Assembly: GCA_963971575.1 (NCBI GenBank)
Contig: OZ020611.1
Coordinates: forward strand, 25,217,279-25,281,278
Direction: 5' to 3'
DNA: 64,000 bases
From: Liopterus haemorrhoidalis
Lineage: Eukaryota; Arthropoda; Insecta; Coleoptera; Dytiscidae
The translations under genes were made by a program, and so were the position numbers. The first letter of the stretch is position 1; every line of letters begins with the position of its first letter. The notes below the pieces were generated by a model. It was given only the letters and a program-made list of their open reading frames with translations, made no database searches and was not told the DNA's origin. Positions 43,791-55,524 of this stretch are shown here, in pieces.

Positions 43791-45000
43791 TTAACAGACC
43801 TTAAAAATGTAACATTTGCTAACGAGTTATTTGTTCATTGTGTACGCGGCTTCTGTCTTTTGGTTCTAAATCCTTATCTTCTCTAAGTCTATTTGTCTTG
43901 CAAAACTTGATAACTCCGCAGTCTCACGACCAAAACACAAATCTCAACCTAATCCGTATTAAGATGTACAACCTCTCGCCGAGTATATTACAGACCCGTA
44001 TAATATACATCATAAAATCACACAAAAAAATCAAGAAAGCCGATCCGCGCTCTCCGTTGATTTTAGCATCTAGTTAGCAAAAGTTAACCCACTGATATAT
44101 TAGTTGTCGTCAATGAATTGTTGAAATTTTAATCCACCATATGTAATGTATGAGTTTTTGGGATTAGTGTCGTGGTCAGGTGAGTTATAGCTACCAGGCG
44201 ATTTTTATATCCAAGCGCAATGTGATTTGCTCGCAAATAATCGTGGATATTTATCATTCTGTAACTATGTTTCTTTTATTTTTTTGAACGAGTGGTTAAT
44301 AAGTGTTTATTTATAATGCTTTTCTGAGTTATAGACTTGTTTATTAGGCTATTGTTAGTTTAGGAGGTTTTTAAAGTGAATTTATATTTTTGTTAAATCA
44401 CGAGGAGAAATAGCAAGTTAATATGATGAAACTGTCATTTGTCAGTGACTGCCGTCGACAGTGCCAACAGCATTTTTTCGAGCGCTAAGCACCATCGTAT
44501 ATTAGGGCCCCGCAAATATATTTTATTTTTAAATGTAAATTTTACAAAAAAAAAATCTTTTCTATTTTGCGTTCATAAGAGAGTTGTTATGAAACTGAAT
44601 ATAGTGTTATAATGAGTTTCATTATAACACTATAGTTATTTGTGTACCATGTCAAAAAAGTATATCTTTTTCGGCCGCATCAGAATTTGAAGGCCAAGAC
44701 GTAGCCGAGGACTTCAAACAGATAAGGACGAAAAAGATCTTTTTGGCAAAGGTGCATATTATATTTTTGGGGCGACCAAAAGTAAGTTTTATTAGAAAAA
44801 TTTAATTTATTTATTTACATTCGATAATTTATGGTTATAGAACAATTATTACAATTATAAATGTTTGACTGTCAGATGTTTCTGTGTAACCATGCAGATC
44901 TTGTAACTTAAGAAATGACACATTGATGGCGCTAGCATCTAGAGGCCAAAAAAGAAAGTGAATCGGCCTAGACCAAAAAAGATTTACTTTTTGGCCGGTA
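43791..45000. other. No gene supported
   Basis: Contains a perfect hairpin at 44601-44633 and a segment (about 44650-44760) with GTATATCTTTTTCGGCC and its approximate complement GAAAAAGATCTTTTTGGC, suggesting a small inverted-repeat element. No coding evidence. Confidence 0.45.
44601..44633. repeat. Perfect hairpin, 15-bp stem, 3-nt loop
   Basis: ATAGTGTTATAATGA, loop GTT, then TCATTATAACACTAT. All 15 pairs match. Confidence 0.9.
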
Positions 45001-45324
45001 CTAGATGATAAAAAAGAACTGTTTTTGATATGGTCGCCCAAAAAACATTTTATTTCATAAAATTGGTAAAATTGGTACAATAACTTACAAATTTTACAAA
45101 TATAATTTAGAGCTAACTTAAAAACATAAAACTGGCTATAAAACCAGTCCTACCAACCGCTACTAGATGATAAAAAAGAACTGTTTTTGATATGGTCGCC
45201 CAAAAAACATTTTATTTCATAAAATTGGTAAAATTGGTACAATAACCTACAAATTTTACAAATATAATTTAGATCTAACTTAAAAACATAAAAGTGGCTG
45301 TAAAACCAGTCCTACCAACCGCTA
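45001..45324. repeat. Tandem duplication of a 162-bp unit
   Basis: 45001-45162 and 45163-45324 differ at only about four positions (for example AACTTACA/AACCTACA and GAGCTAAC/GATCTAAC). Each begins CTAGATGATAAAAAAGAACT. A recent duplication of non-coding DNA. Confidence 0.95.
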
Positions 45325-46904
45325 CATTCAAATTCCCTAATCGGTGATGTTTTTTGATTATATAATGCAAATTTGTTATTTTAAAAGGCAAATTAGGAAA
45401 AATAGTGTAAAAAATCGTTACATAAGGGCTTTTGTCGCACTTGTCGATTAAAAAACTCGTCGTTTTGCGACTCGTTTTCAAACTTCGACGCGTGCGGCAA
45501 AATCATTCCTTATGAAACTTGTATTTTAATATATTATTCATTTATATATAAATTATTAAGATTAAACTTATATTTAGGATCTTATATTAACTTCTCATCT
45601 TAAATATTGCTGGATGTTATAGGTATAGTTCAGGAGAGTTCTGCTGCCGATCGATTGCCAGAGAAGGGATAATCAAATATATATTCATTTCACACAATAG
45701 ACCTGTAGTGATTTTTTTAAATTTATTTTTTATGAATATTAAACCCTTGTTATACTCATTGGCATATTTACGTTGTAAATTTCTTTATGATTTTGGCAAT
45801 AAACAATTATAAATATTTTTACGTTTTGAAAATTACGTCACTGTGACGTATCTGCCGCTAGTGAATGTTCTGCTTATTAGTATTCGACATACGTTTATTT
45901 GATTGACAGATTTTTTCTGAGGCAATAACCCAAATACTTGGCACCCGATAAACCCCTCCCCCTGGCCAGCCTTGTCGGAAAATAATGAACACAACACATA
46001 CCGATTGTAACAAAGTTTCTTTTTAAAACGACGTCGTGTGGAATGGAAACTCTTTTAATTGACAATTCGGAACTACCATAATCGAAAAACTACCCTCACT
46101 TTTTCAATAGTTTACATTCTTTAGGCATTGTTTACATTGTTTACATCTTTTACCTTCTTTACCTATTCTTTACATGAACATAAAAATTAAATTTTTACTA
46201 TAAACGCAGATCCCTGGAGACAATTTAAATTCAAAGTTTTAAGACGGTATTTCGATTTTTTTTTTTTTTTATCAGCCCTCGTTAATTAATATTTTGTTTC
46301 TTTATAAAAAAAGTATGACTTATTGCCATTTATTTTTTTATGTTCGCAAAGTTTATTTTACAGACCTTTGCAAATCGATTCATTTTTTATTAAAATTAAT
46401 AATGTAAAAAAAATAGATGGTCCTGTTGTATGTAAAATAATGGCGTAAGTTTTATTACAATTTAATTTTGTATTCCATTTAGAAAATATTTATTTTAATG
46501 AACTTTCTGACAATATATTTGTTATTTAGCAATAATTTCTATCTTTATTACCCAGTTAAATAAAACGGGAGACAAAGATAATTGTAAATAAGATTTATCA
46601 ATATGATCGATCGTTAACTGGGCCAACAACCACCTCATTACCTGTACACTGGAGATTATTTTCCCCTATAACCTTCAAATAAACAGGTACTACTGTACTT
46701 AATTGTTCTGGAACATACTGGCTTCTATTGTTTAAAAGCTGTAAGCTATATCTTGTCATATCGGTAGAAGATAAGGTGCAGACGAAATAAATGTTTTTGT
46801 TACAATTGTAGGAGTATTTCGAAATTAATGTGAAATGTCAATATTGACATATTTCAGGGTTTCGTTTTATTTTGTTATTTAATTTAAGTGTAGACTTGTA
46901 GCTA
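45325..46904. other. No gene seen; one inverted-repeat segment
   Basis: Near 45425-45505, TTTTGTCGCACTTGTCGA and TTCGACGCGTGCGGCAAAA are imperfect inverted copies around AAAACTCG...CGACTCGTTTT, resembling the end of an unknown MITE. A CRE-like palindrome TACGTCACTGTGACGTA lies near 45834. Nothing else assignable. Confidence 0.45.
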
Positions 46905-47220
46905 CAAACGTTAAATCGTTTGTACCTGCTATTTGACCGCTAAAAAAGGGCACGGACGTGAGTTCAATTCCTGCTTTTGTCAAATAATTTGTGTAAAAAT
47001 ATTTATACAAATTACAGGTTCTGCTTAGCCGTTCGCAACCGGCTATAAACTGTAGGTGCCTTTCTATGTACGCTGAAAAATGTACGTAATACTGACCATA
47101 TTACTCCTGAATGTACATAGATTGCAAACATGGTCATGAAACCTGGAAACAGGAGGCCTAGACTCACCTTAGGCTGTCGCGCCAATGATGATGATATGAA
47201 TTAGAAAAGTGAAAGAGGCC
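46905..47220 (+). mobile_element. Possible tRNA-derived SINE, third type
   Basis: A B-box-like GAGTTCAATTCC near 46960, an A-box-like CTGCTATTTGACCGC upstream, a conserved-looking body (CTGCTTAGCCGTTCG, ACAGGAGGCCTAGACTCACC) and an ATGATGATGA tail near 47191. The organisation fits a SINE. Ends unverified. Confidence 0.5.
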
Positions 47221-47540
47221 TGCATTTTGTATGCTGGATGTCTAGGACAATATTTGTTTCTAAAACAATCTACAGTTTTTTGATAATCAATTTTGTTATT
47301 AAATTTTTTAGCAGGTACTAAGAGCTTTTATTTAAAATCCTACGATAAAATTTAATTTAAAAAAAAACAAGCGATTTTTTTTTCCATTTGTTTCATGTCA
47401 TCGATAGGACACTAGAAAGAAATATAATGCAAAATGCATTCAAATTTATAATTGGGGTCACCAAATAAAGCGGTTTAAGCTTTTAAATATTGAATAAAAA
47501 GAATTCTTGACCGTATTTTGTAGATAAATATATAGATGTT
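47221..47540. other. No gene seen
   Basis: AT-rich spacer. Confidence 0.4.
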
Positions 47541-47776
47541 CTCTTAGGTTTCGGTCGATATATAAAAGCGTTAGTCATATATTTAAAATGATTTTATTAT
47601 TTTCTGACTAGTTTCGGTTCGATCTGAACCATTATAAAAGCCTAGAAATAAGTACAGGTTTAATATAATAAATATAAAATGAATAATAAAAATAAATATA
47701 AAATTAAACATTGTAACACTTACTTGCAAAAAACATATATAAAAATGCAGAATTAAAATTATTACAATATAATTTG

Positions 47777-48953
47777 TGTGGCGCCCGTTGCGCTGGTTTC
47801 GTAGGAGAGACGCAGGCGTCGCGGCGTCACATAGGTCTACGACTAAGATCGTAGGACCCGCCACACGTGGTGACCAATAAACGGTTCTGCTGAGAAATTT
47901 GTGATGTCCGGATTTAACCTGCAGCAGAATTGCAGGTAAATCGTTGAAAAAAGGGGGCGCGTTACTTCAGAGCAGAGTTATACTCACAAACAAACAAAAG
48001 GACAGGCAGGGTTCAGACGTATTTCACTCCAAGGGGTTATGCTTGGAGACTTATTACATGTGGTTTGGTTTTCCCTGGGAGTAGAGGTATTCGAAGGGGC
48101 CCACACAGTGGTTCTGGAGGAGTAAATAACACAATTCTGTCCTCTTGAATCCCTAATCAGCCGTTGATATCGTAGAACTGCTCTGAGTAACACGAAAAAT
48201 TATTTTGAATAATTTTTATTCAACAAACAAAAATTAATTGGGGAAAATGTAGCGGAAATTAGTATAAATAAAGTTTTTACAAATATATGTTTCTCCCCGA
48301 CACAACCAGATACATTGGGGTGAGAAACTATACACCAATTAATATTCAATTACAATTTTCAGAATCTAAATTAACAAGTGGCACAAATAACAATGTGCGC
48401 ACGCACAGGTACTGAACTGTGCGGCGCGTCAAAATACAATGAAAATATTAATTGAAATGTGTACTCACGCGTTCCGTATGAAAATACGGAAAAATACTTA
48501 GCGTGGAGTACAGATACAGAAGTTGGCTTCAGTTATCCACAATCGGACTCTACAATATCCTGGTGGAATCGCCGATGTCGGTTGATTACTGGCCCAACTT
48601 CTGGAGTGGTCTAATATCAAAATAACTCTTCTTGACGCGATCCAAAACGGGGGTTTTTTCCTTGTAAAAAACGTAGATCCCGAAGGTGGTCAAGCACAAA
48701 TTCTAGTTTACCAAATAGCTCGCAGCCTCGTCTTGGTAAACTCGAAACACAGTATATTGATATTATGCAAAAAACTCAAAAGACGTCTGTTCTCGATGAA
48801 AGACAATCGAGTAGTCGCCGTCTCAGACAGAATTATACAAGATTCTAGCGGTTCATACAATGAACGCTAGAATTGTATATGAAAAAAAAAAAATCATAAA
48901 AATTACCAAAAGCGGTAATTTTGAATAGTTTTGCGACTCAAGTGGTCGCAACA
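47777..48953. mobile_element. Probable solo LTR (1177 bp) with 5-bp TSD
   Basis: The segment begins TGTGGCGCCC and ends GGTCGCAACA (TG/CA). ATTTG is directly duplicated at 47772-47776 and 48954-48958. It is clearly GC-richer than the surrounding Penelope relic and has no gag or pol frame. Orientation is uncertain: AATAAA occurs near 47873 on the plus strand and AATAAA-like words on the minus strand near 48225. Confidence 0.65.
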
Positions 48954-49139
48954 ATTTGAAACATATGAATATTTTTACATGTTAATTTAACGGATTTTTT
49001 TTTTTCTTATCTCCTACTGATTGCAACATCGTTAAGTTAAACGTCAACTAAGTTAAAAAAGTTTTTTTTTTAAATAGAAGTACCGTCATTTCTAATTGAA
49101 GTTAGTTATACTTGTAACAGATGGAGCTATTTTATTTAT
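48954..49139. other. 3' untranslated part of the Penelope relic
   Basis: AT-rich DNA between the probable LTR and the end of the GIY-YIG frame; no independent feature. Confidence 0.4.
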
Positions 49140-49468
49140 TTTTTTTTATAAGATTATAATAAATTTTGCTTAAATTATCTATGTCAGTTTTAGCATTAAT
49201 ATTACGATTGTATTTTTCAATATAAATCATTTCTAATAATAATCGTTTATTTAGATTTTGTTCAAATTCAGTATTATTGTATTAGGAAAGTCAAATTGAT
49301 GTTTTAGATTGTTGGCATGTTCTACTATTGAGTTACTACTTTTGTTATCGTCAATTTTATTTTTAATAATGTTGTTCTCATGTTCTTTTAATCTTGTTTT
49401 TAAATAACGTTTACTTTGACCAACATATTTGACTTCACAATTTTTACAGGGCATGCAGTACCTATATA

Positions 49469-50726
49469 CCAGGTCTACAAGTATGAAATGGGGATTTTTT
49501 TAAAAAATAAAACACATTAAACTCAAAAGAACTGTAAAAGTTTATTTATTCAAAGTATGCTCCATTAGAAGTTATACATTTTTTCCAGGCAATTTGTGAA
49601 TACCTTCAGTAGAACTCTTCCCCTTTCCCCGCAAACCATTCATCTATCCATTCTTTCACATTTTCATATGTACAAAAGTGCTGCTTGGAAAGTGCGTGAC
49701 TCATCGATGCGAACAAGTGGTAATCTGAAGGGGCCCAGTCTGGTGAGTAAGCGTCATGGGGTAGCACTTTCCACTTGAGTGCCTCCAATGTGTTGCAAAC
49801 TGCGTTTGCCTTATGTGATGGAGAGATATCGTGAAGAAAGATTACCTTGTGCTGTCTTCTTTCGTATTCTGGTCATTTTATGAGCAGCGAATGGTTCAAT
49901 TCGATCAGTTGTTGTTGGTAGCGTTGGGTATTAACTGTTTCACCAGGTTTTAACAATTCATAATAGACCACACCCTTTTGGTCCCACCAAGTACTGAGCA
50001 TTATCTTTTTGCCAAAGCGATTCGGTCTTGCAGTTGATGTGGATTTTTTGCGTTTGGAATTTTCAAAATAAATCCATTTTCATCGCCAGTAATGATACGA
50101 TGCAAAAAAGACTTTTTTTGCATCGTGCAAGCAAAATTTCACAAGTGTTTTTGCGTTTTTCCATCTGCCTCTAATTCAATGCATGTGGAACCCATCTGCC
50201 GACTTTCTGGATCTTACCCATCTCTCGTAGGCGATTGGAAACAGCTTGTTGACTAACGCCTAACTGCTCTGCTAGTTGTTTTTGTGATTGACTATCGTCT
50301 TCCTGTAACAATGTTTACAATTTTGTATCTTCATATTTTTTTGGAGGTTTTCCATGTTCTTTGTCTGTAAGATCAAAGTCACTACTTTTGAAACGCCAAA
50401 ACCATCGTTCACACGTATCTTGCGATGGAGCATATTCACCATAGGCTTCTCGAAGCAGTCGGTATGATTCAGCAGCAGTTTTTTTCAAATGAAAACAAAA
50501 CTGTAGTACTGTCCGCGAATGCTCTTTATTTAGCACAAAATTTGACATTTTTAACACAGTAAAACAAAACTTTATGATCACTTTTCAAATTATAACCTAT
50601 ACGCATTTGACACTTAATGATAACTTAACAAAACGCCATATGTGTTGAAACTTTGAACTATACACTCTGTTTGCGCGAAAAAAAGTCCGCATGAAAAAAA
50701 TCCGCATTTCATACTTGTAGACCTGG
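49469..50726 (-). mobile_element. Mariner transposon (1258 bp), TA target
   Basis: The ends CCAGGTCTACAAGTATGAAA and its complement (TTTCATACTTGTAGACCTGG) flank 1258 bp, with TA at 49467-49468 and 50727-50728. Length and TIR (about 28-30 bp) match canonical mariner. It carries a broken transposase on the minus strand and interrupts the Penelope-like relic at its GIY-YIG start. Confidence 0.95.
49600..50551 (-). pseudogene. Mariner transposase, frameshifted
   Basis: The N-terminus (50551-50315) reads MSNFVLNKEHSRTVLQFCFH and a helix-turn-helix region ending RWFWRFKSSDFDL. Later frames give QLAEQLGVSQQAVSNRLREM, a SGDENG segment (first catalytic Asp), FLHDISPSH where active mariners have HDNA-x-PH, and DAYSPDWAPSDYHLFASM with the third Asp (near 49735). 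Several stops and shifts separate the pieces. Asn to Ile beside the second catalytic Asp and the lost frame mark it inactive. Expected length about 345 residues. Confidence 0.9.
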
Positions 50727-50728
50727 TA

Positions 50729-51255
50729 ATATTAGAAATTAGTTCTTTAATTTACATATACTTTACTATAAGCCTATTTTATTAAACCTAATTTACTATA
50801 AGCCTATTATTATTATAATTTACATAGAACATTAAAAGACAAAGACAAGAAAGAACTAAAATCTAATATTTTTAACAATTTTGTATAAAATATACTTATT
50901 TGGTATACCTATTCATGAACAATTTTTCAAAAATCAATGTTCGTTTAAATGATTTATATTAATTGAAATATTAATTAAAATTAAATATTAATGAATGTTT
51001 AATATATCGAAAGTGTTTAACAACACCTGTATATCATATCAGTTCTGATCAACATTATTTACAATATCGATAAACGATCAACAATTTCCGGAAATAAAAT
51101 TCCACCATTAATACAGCAATTTTTTATTAATTTTACGATGCAAAACAACCCAATCACTTCGAAAACATGGTATGCATTAATAATTAATTTCGTAAAATTA
51201 TTTTGCGAAATTTGCAATGTCATTAAATGAAAAAAAGGAGCTAAATGTGCAGAAG
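50729..51255. other. No gene seen
   Basis: AT-rich. An 18-bp word (TTTACTATAAGCCTATT) is repeated near 50760 and 50795. Confidence 0.4.
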
Positions 51256-51450
51256 TTAACCTACATTAATCAAAATTGTGAGTTACCGTTACGGTAACTA
51301 TTAATTCTTACGTTTAATTAAATGTTTTTTATTTTTTGTAATTTATAAAATATCCCACAGGTGGCAGGGTAATCAGTTGATATTATGCATCTGCAAGTAT
51401 TAATGCGAACATGATTAAATATAAATATTTTTTAGGATAAGCCTTCGATA
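51256..51450 (+). repeat. Direct repeat, left copy
   Basis: About 190 bp sharing TCTTACGTTTAATTAAATG, TATCCCACAGGTGGC and ATGCATCTGCAAGTATTAAT with 53831-54015 in the same orientation. The pair brackets a 2.4-kb segment. Confidence 0.85.
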
Positions 51451-51779
51451 TGTGGTCTGTTGGTCTGTCAGATTAACAAATCAGCAGATCAACAACCTAT
51501 TGATTTGTTCTTTTCTGTAGGTATGCTAGTTTGTCCTTTCTGATTATGAATAAGTCGGTCTGTGGATCTATTGGTTTGTCCATCAAGTCTGTCAGTTTTT
51601 CCGTCGGCTTATCTGACTTTCTGTCTACTAATTGGTCTATTTGTCAATCAGCGGATGTATCGATTGGTTAGTAAGACGGTCTGTCGATTAGTTGGTCTAT
51701 CAGTTTGAAATCTCTCCATCTGCACGCTGCCTCGCTATGTCGGTCTATCAGTCTCTTGCCTGCATTTTAGACTACGAAT

Positions 51780-52330
51780 CAGTTTTTTTGTTTCATAAAT
51801 AGGATAAACAAGACAAGCTACTATCGAGGTGGGAAAAGGAAAGGATTGATATGTATGAATATTGTGGCTACTCAACAACAACGGTAAGGCTGCAAAGAAT
51901 GAATGGAATAGAACTGGGAGACGAAGTAACGATCGCAAGATCAGCATACAACAAACGGAGCAGGAAACCAAAATAAAGCATCAAGATACAACAGCAAATA
52001 CGAGAAGACAGCAAATACAATATTTAACAGAAAAGGGAAACATAAGGAGAAGGTGTTTGCGAGATTTAGATGTGAAAATTAGAAGAGAGACTTCAAGGTC
52101 TGGATGAAAGAACTTGTAGGATGTATAGGAAGGGAAAGAAAACGATTGAACATTTGTTGGAAGAATGTGGAGGAATAAAAAGCAGACCGGAAACGAGAAA
52201 GGAAATTTTGGGGGAAATAGGAAAGGGGTATAAATAGATGAAAGAAAAAGCAGAAGTTGAAATTATGGAAAGGAGTCAACGACATTAATAGAAAGAGAAG
52301 GAGTTTAGATTTTAAGCTGAAAGGCAAATA
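51780..52330 (+). pseudogene. LINE C-terminal fragment
   Basis: Plus-strand frames give RLQRMNGIELGDEVTIARSA, FARFRCEN and, after shifts, KTIEHLLEECGGIKSR (His and Cys of a zinc knuckle) and EILGEIGKG. This ARFRCGNE...IEHxLEEC pattern is common at the ends of LINE ORF2 in insects. Stops and shifts throughout; exact clade unknown. Confidence 0.7.
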
Positions 52331-53269
52331 TTACAATTATTATCAAGTTGATATATTATAATTTGAAGCACATTATGTAATTATAAATATTTAATAATAA
52401 AATATATATCTATTAGTTTATTTGTCAGCTAGTAAATGTGATTGGTTAGACGATCTGTTAATTGATCAATCTAACAATTTTTTGTCTACCAATCTCTCCA
52501 TCTACAGCCGTATAGTGAGCTGTTAGTCTTCCGGTTTATCTTACTATTTATGTAATTAGTCTAACGATTAGTTGGTCCATCGGTTGGTTGATATGTCAGT
52601 TTCTGATTTGTTATTTTGTGAGGACTGGCGCAAGTCATTAAAATTGCGGCCGTTTTAAATCGGTATTTATCTGGTGATTTAGGTGCACCTTGACAAATAT
52701 TTAAGGTGTTTCATCATCTGAGGCTTGAGGCGTGACCCTAGTTCGCCTCACCTAAAGGTCGGCCTTAATAATCGATTAGTATATTTGTCGATATTTCGAT
52801 GTGATCTTTCGATCTATTGGTGTATCTACAAGATTGTCCATATGTCGGTTAGTCAGTCTATAGTTTTTCGGCCTGTCTATCTATTATTCTATCTATGAAT
52901 TGGTCTATTACTCTGAAGGTCTGTGGGTTAATTGATAAATCAAATTTTATTTTATCGCTTGATTCACAGTTGTAGTATATCAGTTCGTTTCTAGCCTGTT
53001 GGTTAGAAAATGTGATCGTCTACCTTTCTATTTAGAAATCGGCTTGTCTTTCAACCAATAAATCTCTAGATCGGTCTGTCAGTTTGTTAGGCAGTGTTTC
53101 TGCGCATAAATCGGTTTGGCGGTCGGTTGGTTGATCGGTCTGTGGTATGTTAGTTTGTCAATCTATCGGTATATGACTCTGTAAGTTAGTAGTATTAGCT
53201 GATTGGCATGATGATTGAATTTCATACAGAATATCAGGATGCAGCAATTTATGGGAGACATTAACACCG

Positions 53270-53400
53270 TTGATGAACATCTCCTACAAGATAATGAACC
53301 TGCTATTTGTGCAATTTGTGATATATATTTGACTATGTTGCACGTTTTAAATCAATGAACGCAATTCGGAGAAGCCTGGTGGATATTTGGCTTCTGCTTT
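53270..53400 (+). pseudogene. LINE zinc-knuckle scrap
   Basis: EHLLQDNEPAICAICDIYLT followed by HVLNQ-stop-TQFGEAW shows C-X2-C-X8-H-X4 with the last Cys replaced by a stop. This is the I/Jockey-type knuckle. About 40 codons remain. Confidence 0.7.
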
Positions 53401-53830
53401 GACCTGTCAGCTGTGTAATGTAGCGACAGGGTATTTATAGAAAGGCATATATTTTTTCTGGTTAGTCTGTAATTATGTTGAACTGTCGGTATGTCAATTT
53501 ATTAATCTACGAGTCTTTTTATTGGTTTTTTGCAACTCAGTTAATTATTTCTGCTGCGAAAAGTTCATACCTGTAACCTAAGCTTGATTAATTTAGACTT
53601 ATAAGCCAGATATGCCATCCCGTCAATAGCACCAAGTACGTCATAAGATTCAGAACTTTTATTTTATGACATTATTTCCGCTAAAATGTTTCAATGGGTG
53701 CATTTAGCGAACGCAACTTCTAAGTATCAGCACTCACCCTGCGATCTATGTGTCAACATAGTTAACAGCAGTTAAACGCGTCCATTAATTTGGTTCATCA
53801 TTGATTGATAAAAGTTAAATGATAAATATT

Positions 53831-54015
53831 TAACCTACCTTAACAAATTTGTGAATTATCGTTACAGTATCTATCAAATCTTACGTTTAATTAAATGTTT
53901 TTTTTTTTTTGTAATTTATAAAATGTCCCACAGGTGGCTGTGTAATCAGTTGTTATAATGCATCTGCAAGTATTAATTCGAACATGATTATAAATATTTT
54001 TTAGGCTAAGCTTTC
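53831..54015 (+). repeat. Direct repeat, right copy
   Basis: Diverged copy of 51256-51450 (TCTTACGTTTAATTAAATG, TGTCCCACAGGTGGC, ATGCATCTGCAAGTATTAAT, TTTTTTAGGCTAAGC). Confidence 0.85.
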
Positions 54016-54279
54016 TCCCTAAAAGGTTAAAGTTATCAAGATATCATAATTTTTATTATGAGAACTTGGATTTGTTTATTTACTTAATGATGTTGAATGA
54101 TACAAGGTGTTGCTTGGTTTATTTTTAAAATTTGTAAATTAAGTCATAAAAACGATTGCGTTGAAAATCGAAATATTTTTTCAACACTGTTTGCTCATAT
54201 GATTTTACTTGTAATTTTTTAAATAATCTGTCCACACAAAAACATCTTATATATTTAAAACAGCCACTAGTTTAAAGCT
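54016..54279. other. No gene seen
   Basis: AT-rich spacer. Confidence 0.4.
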
Positions 54280-54423
54280 CTTTTCCAGACGCAGACTCCA
54301 GTTACCAGACGTAGCATGAAATTAGGTGTTGTTCTGTAAGATTGTAAAATGGTCTTTAGATATCTTGTTAGAATCACTTCTAATTTTTCCAGATGAAATA
54401 CTGCCCAAGATTCAGCTGAGCGT

Positions 54424-55524
54424 TATTTATTTATTTAGCGTATGGCTGCCTACAGTTACATAATATAAACAAGTTACATAATACCTATAAAGTAACACAA
54501 ATACAAGTAGTGAAATATTCTAGTCACAACATAAAAGGAAAAATTAAAAACAAATTAAAAAAAAATGATTACAGTGATATGTCTGTATTTGACAACCAGT
54601 TCAAAGCACTTTCTGTCATCAATACAAAATCTTCTGCTGTCCTTTGGAAGGCTCTGTTAGGGCATTCAAAGACGATGTGTCTCATCGACTGACGTTCTGC
54701 ACCGCAGTCGCAGTTTGGAGCCACCCGCATCCCCCAGCTCAACAACAAGTCGCCGCTTCTACCGTGGCCCGTTCTAACTCTGTTTAAAAATACCCATAAA
54801 TCTGGAAAGGTCAAATCCATTTGGAGGTTCTTCGTGGTTAAATAAGGAGTAAAACTCAGCTGGGGTCTGCTCCACCCATTTTTGCTGCCAGGTTTCTTTT
54901 GCGTTGTAACCAGTTGCCGTAGTAATCCTTGCTGTAATAACTGATGGGTGGCGGGATTTAAGTCTGTGGAGGTTGGTACTGGACAGGTACCAACATGTAT
55001 AGGAAGTTCTGCATTTTCATTAATTTTCCCATACACTCGCAAGAGGGCTGACAGGCGGCGTATATGGGGTGGCTGAATTTGAGCGAGAACTGGAAGCCAG
55101 TAGGTAGGTGTTGACCTAATGGCGCCAGTCATTATTCGCATCGTTTCATTCAGTGCTATGTCCACTTTCCGTGCAGGAGGGTTATTTATCCATAGTGAGG
55201 CACAGTATTCTGCTGTACACCAGGCTAATTATTCGTGTAAGTGTTGACGCGTTTGCTCCCCACGATGAACCAGCTAGTTTTTGGAGAATATTGTTTCTGG
55301 ATCTGAGTTTCGCGGCAACGTTGCTTAGATGTTTGTTGAAAGAGAGTGTCCGATCAAGAGTCACTCCCAGATATTTTGGTGTTGGGTTGAAAGGCAGGAA
55401 TATTCCATCAAGAGTCACATCAATAGGCGTATGAGCCAATTTGTTGTTTAGATGGTAACAGCAAGTTTCAATATTTGCAGTACTGGGAGTTAGTCGCCAT
55501 TTTTTTAAATACTCGCTAAGTAAG
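54424..55524 (-). mobile_element. 5'-truncated CR1/Jockey-like LINE with TSD
   Basis: Bordered by GCTGAGCGT at 54415-54423 and 55525-55533, with an AAAT-repeat tail (TTATTTATTTATTT at 54424 on the plus strand). It lies in the same orientation as the older LINE it interrupts. Confidence 0.9.
54569..55524 (-). pseudogene. CR1/Jockey-like LINE ORF2 C-terminus
   Basis: From the truncation point: LSEYLKKWRLTPSTANIET, then PKYLGVTLDRTLSFNKHLSN (55439-55182 frame) and LVYS. After a frameshift near 55175: VDIALNETMRIMTGAIRSTP, VFLNRVRTGHGRSGDLLLSW and NCDCGAERQSMRHIVFECP, a CCHC-type knuckle, ending at a stop at 54569. The segment after the RT catalytic box is well preserved, with only one clear shift in about 310 codons, so the copy is fairly young. 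RT palm and endonuclease are missing through 5' truncation. Confidence 0.92.

Larger units (their letters stand above)
47541..49466 (-). pseudogene. Penelope-like element relic (GIY-YIG endonuclease and 3' end)
   Basis: On the minus strand, 49466-49251 encodes CMPCKNCEVKYVGQSKRYLK and RLKEHE, matching the GIY-YIG endonuclease at the C-terminus of Penelope-like retroelements (YVG and the downstream Arg are visible). After a frameshift, RLLLEMIYIEKYNRNINAK continues to about 49140. A probable solo LTR (47777-48953) then splits the 3' region. The distal end (47541-47640) holds two CCGAAAC-type motifs, including a GGTTC...GAACCGAAAC stem typical of the ends of these elements. The RT domain is absent, and a mariner sits at the upstream break. 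Confidence 0.8.
51451..53560. repeat. Degenerate GTCTGT/TTGGT simple-sequence array
   Basis: Words such as GGTCTGTTGGTCTGTCAG, TTGGTTTGTC and CGATTGGTTAGTAAGACGGT recur irregularly every 12-20 bases over 51450-51760 and 52400-53200, with no stop-free coding frame. Two LINE fragments (51780-52330, 53270-53400) interrupt it. It looks like an expanded and then decayed short repeat. Confidence 0.7.
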
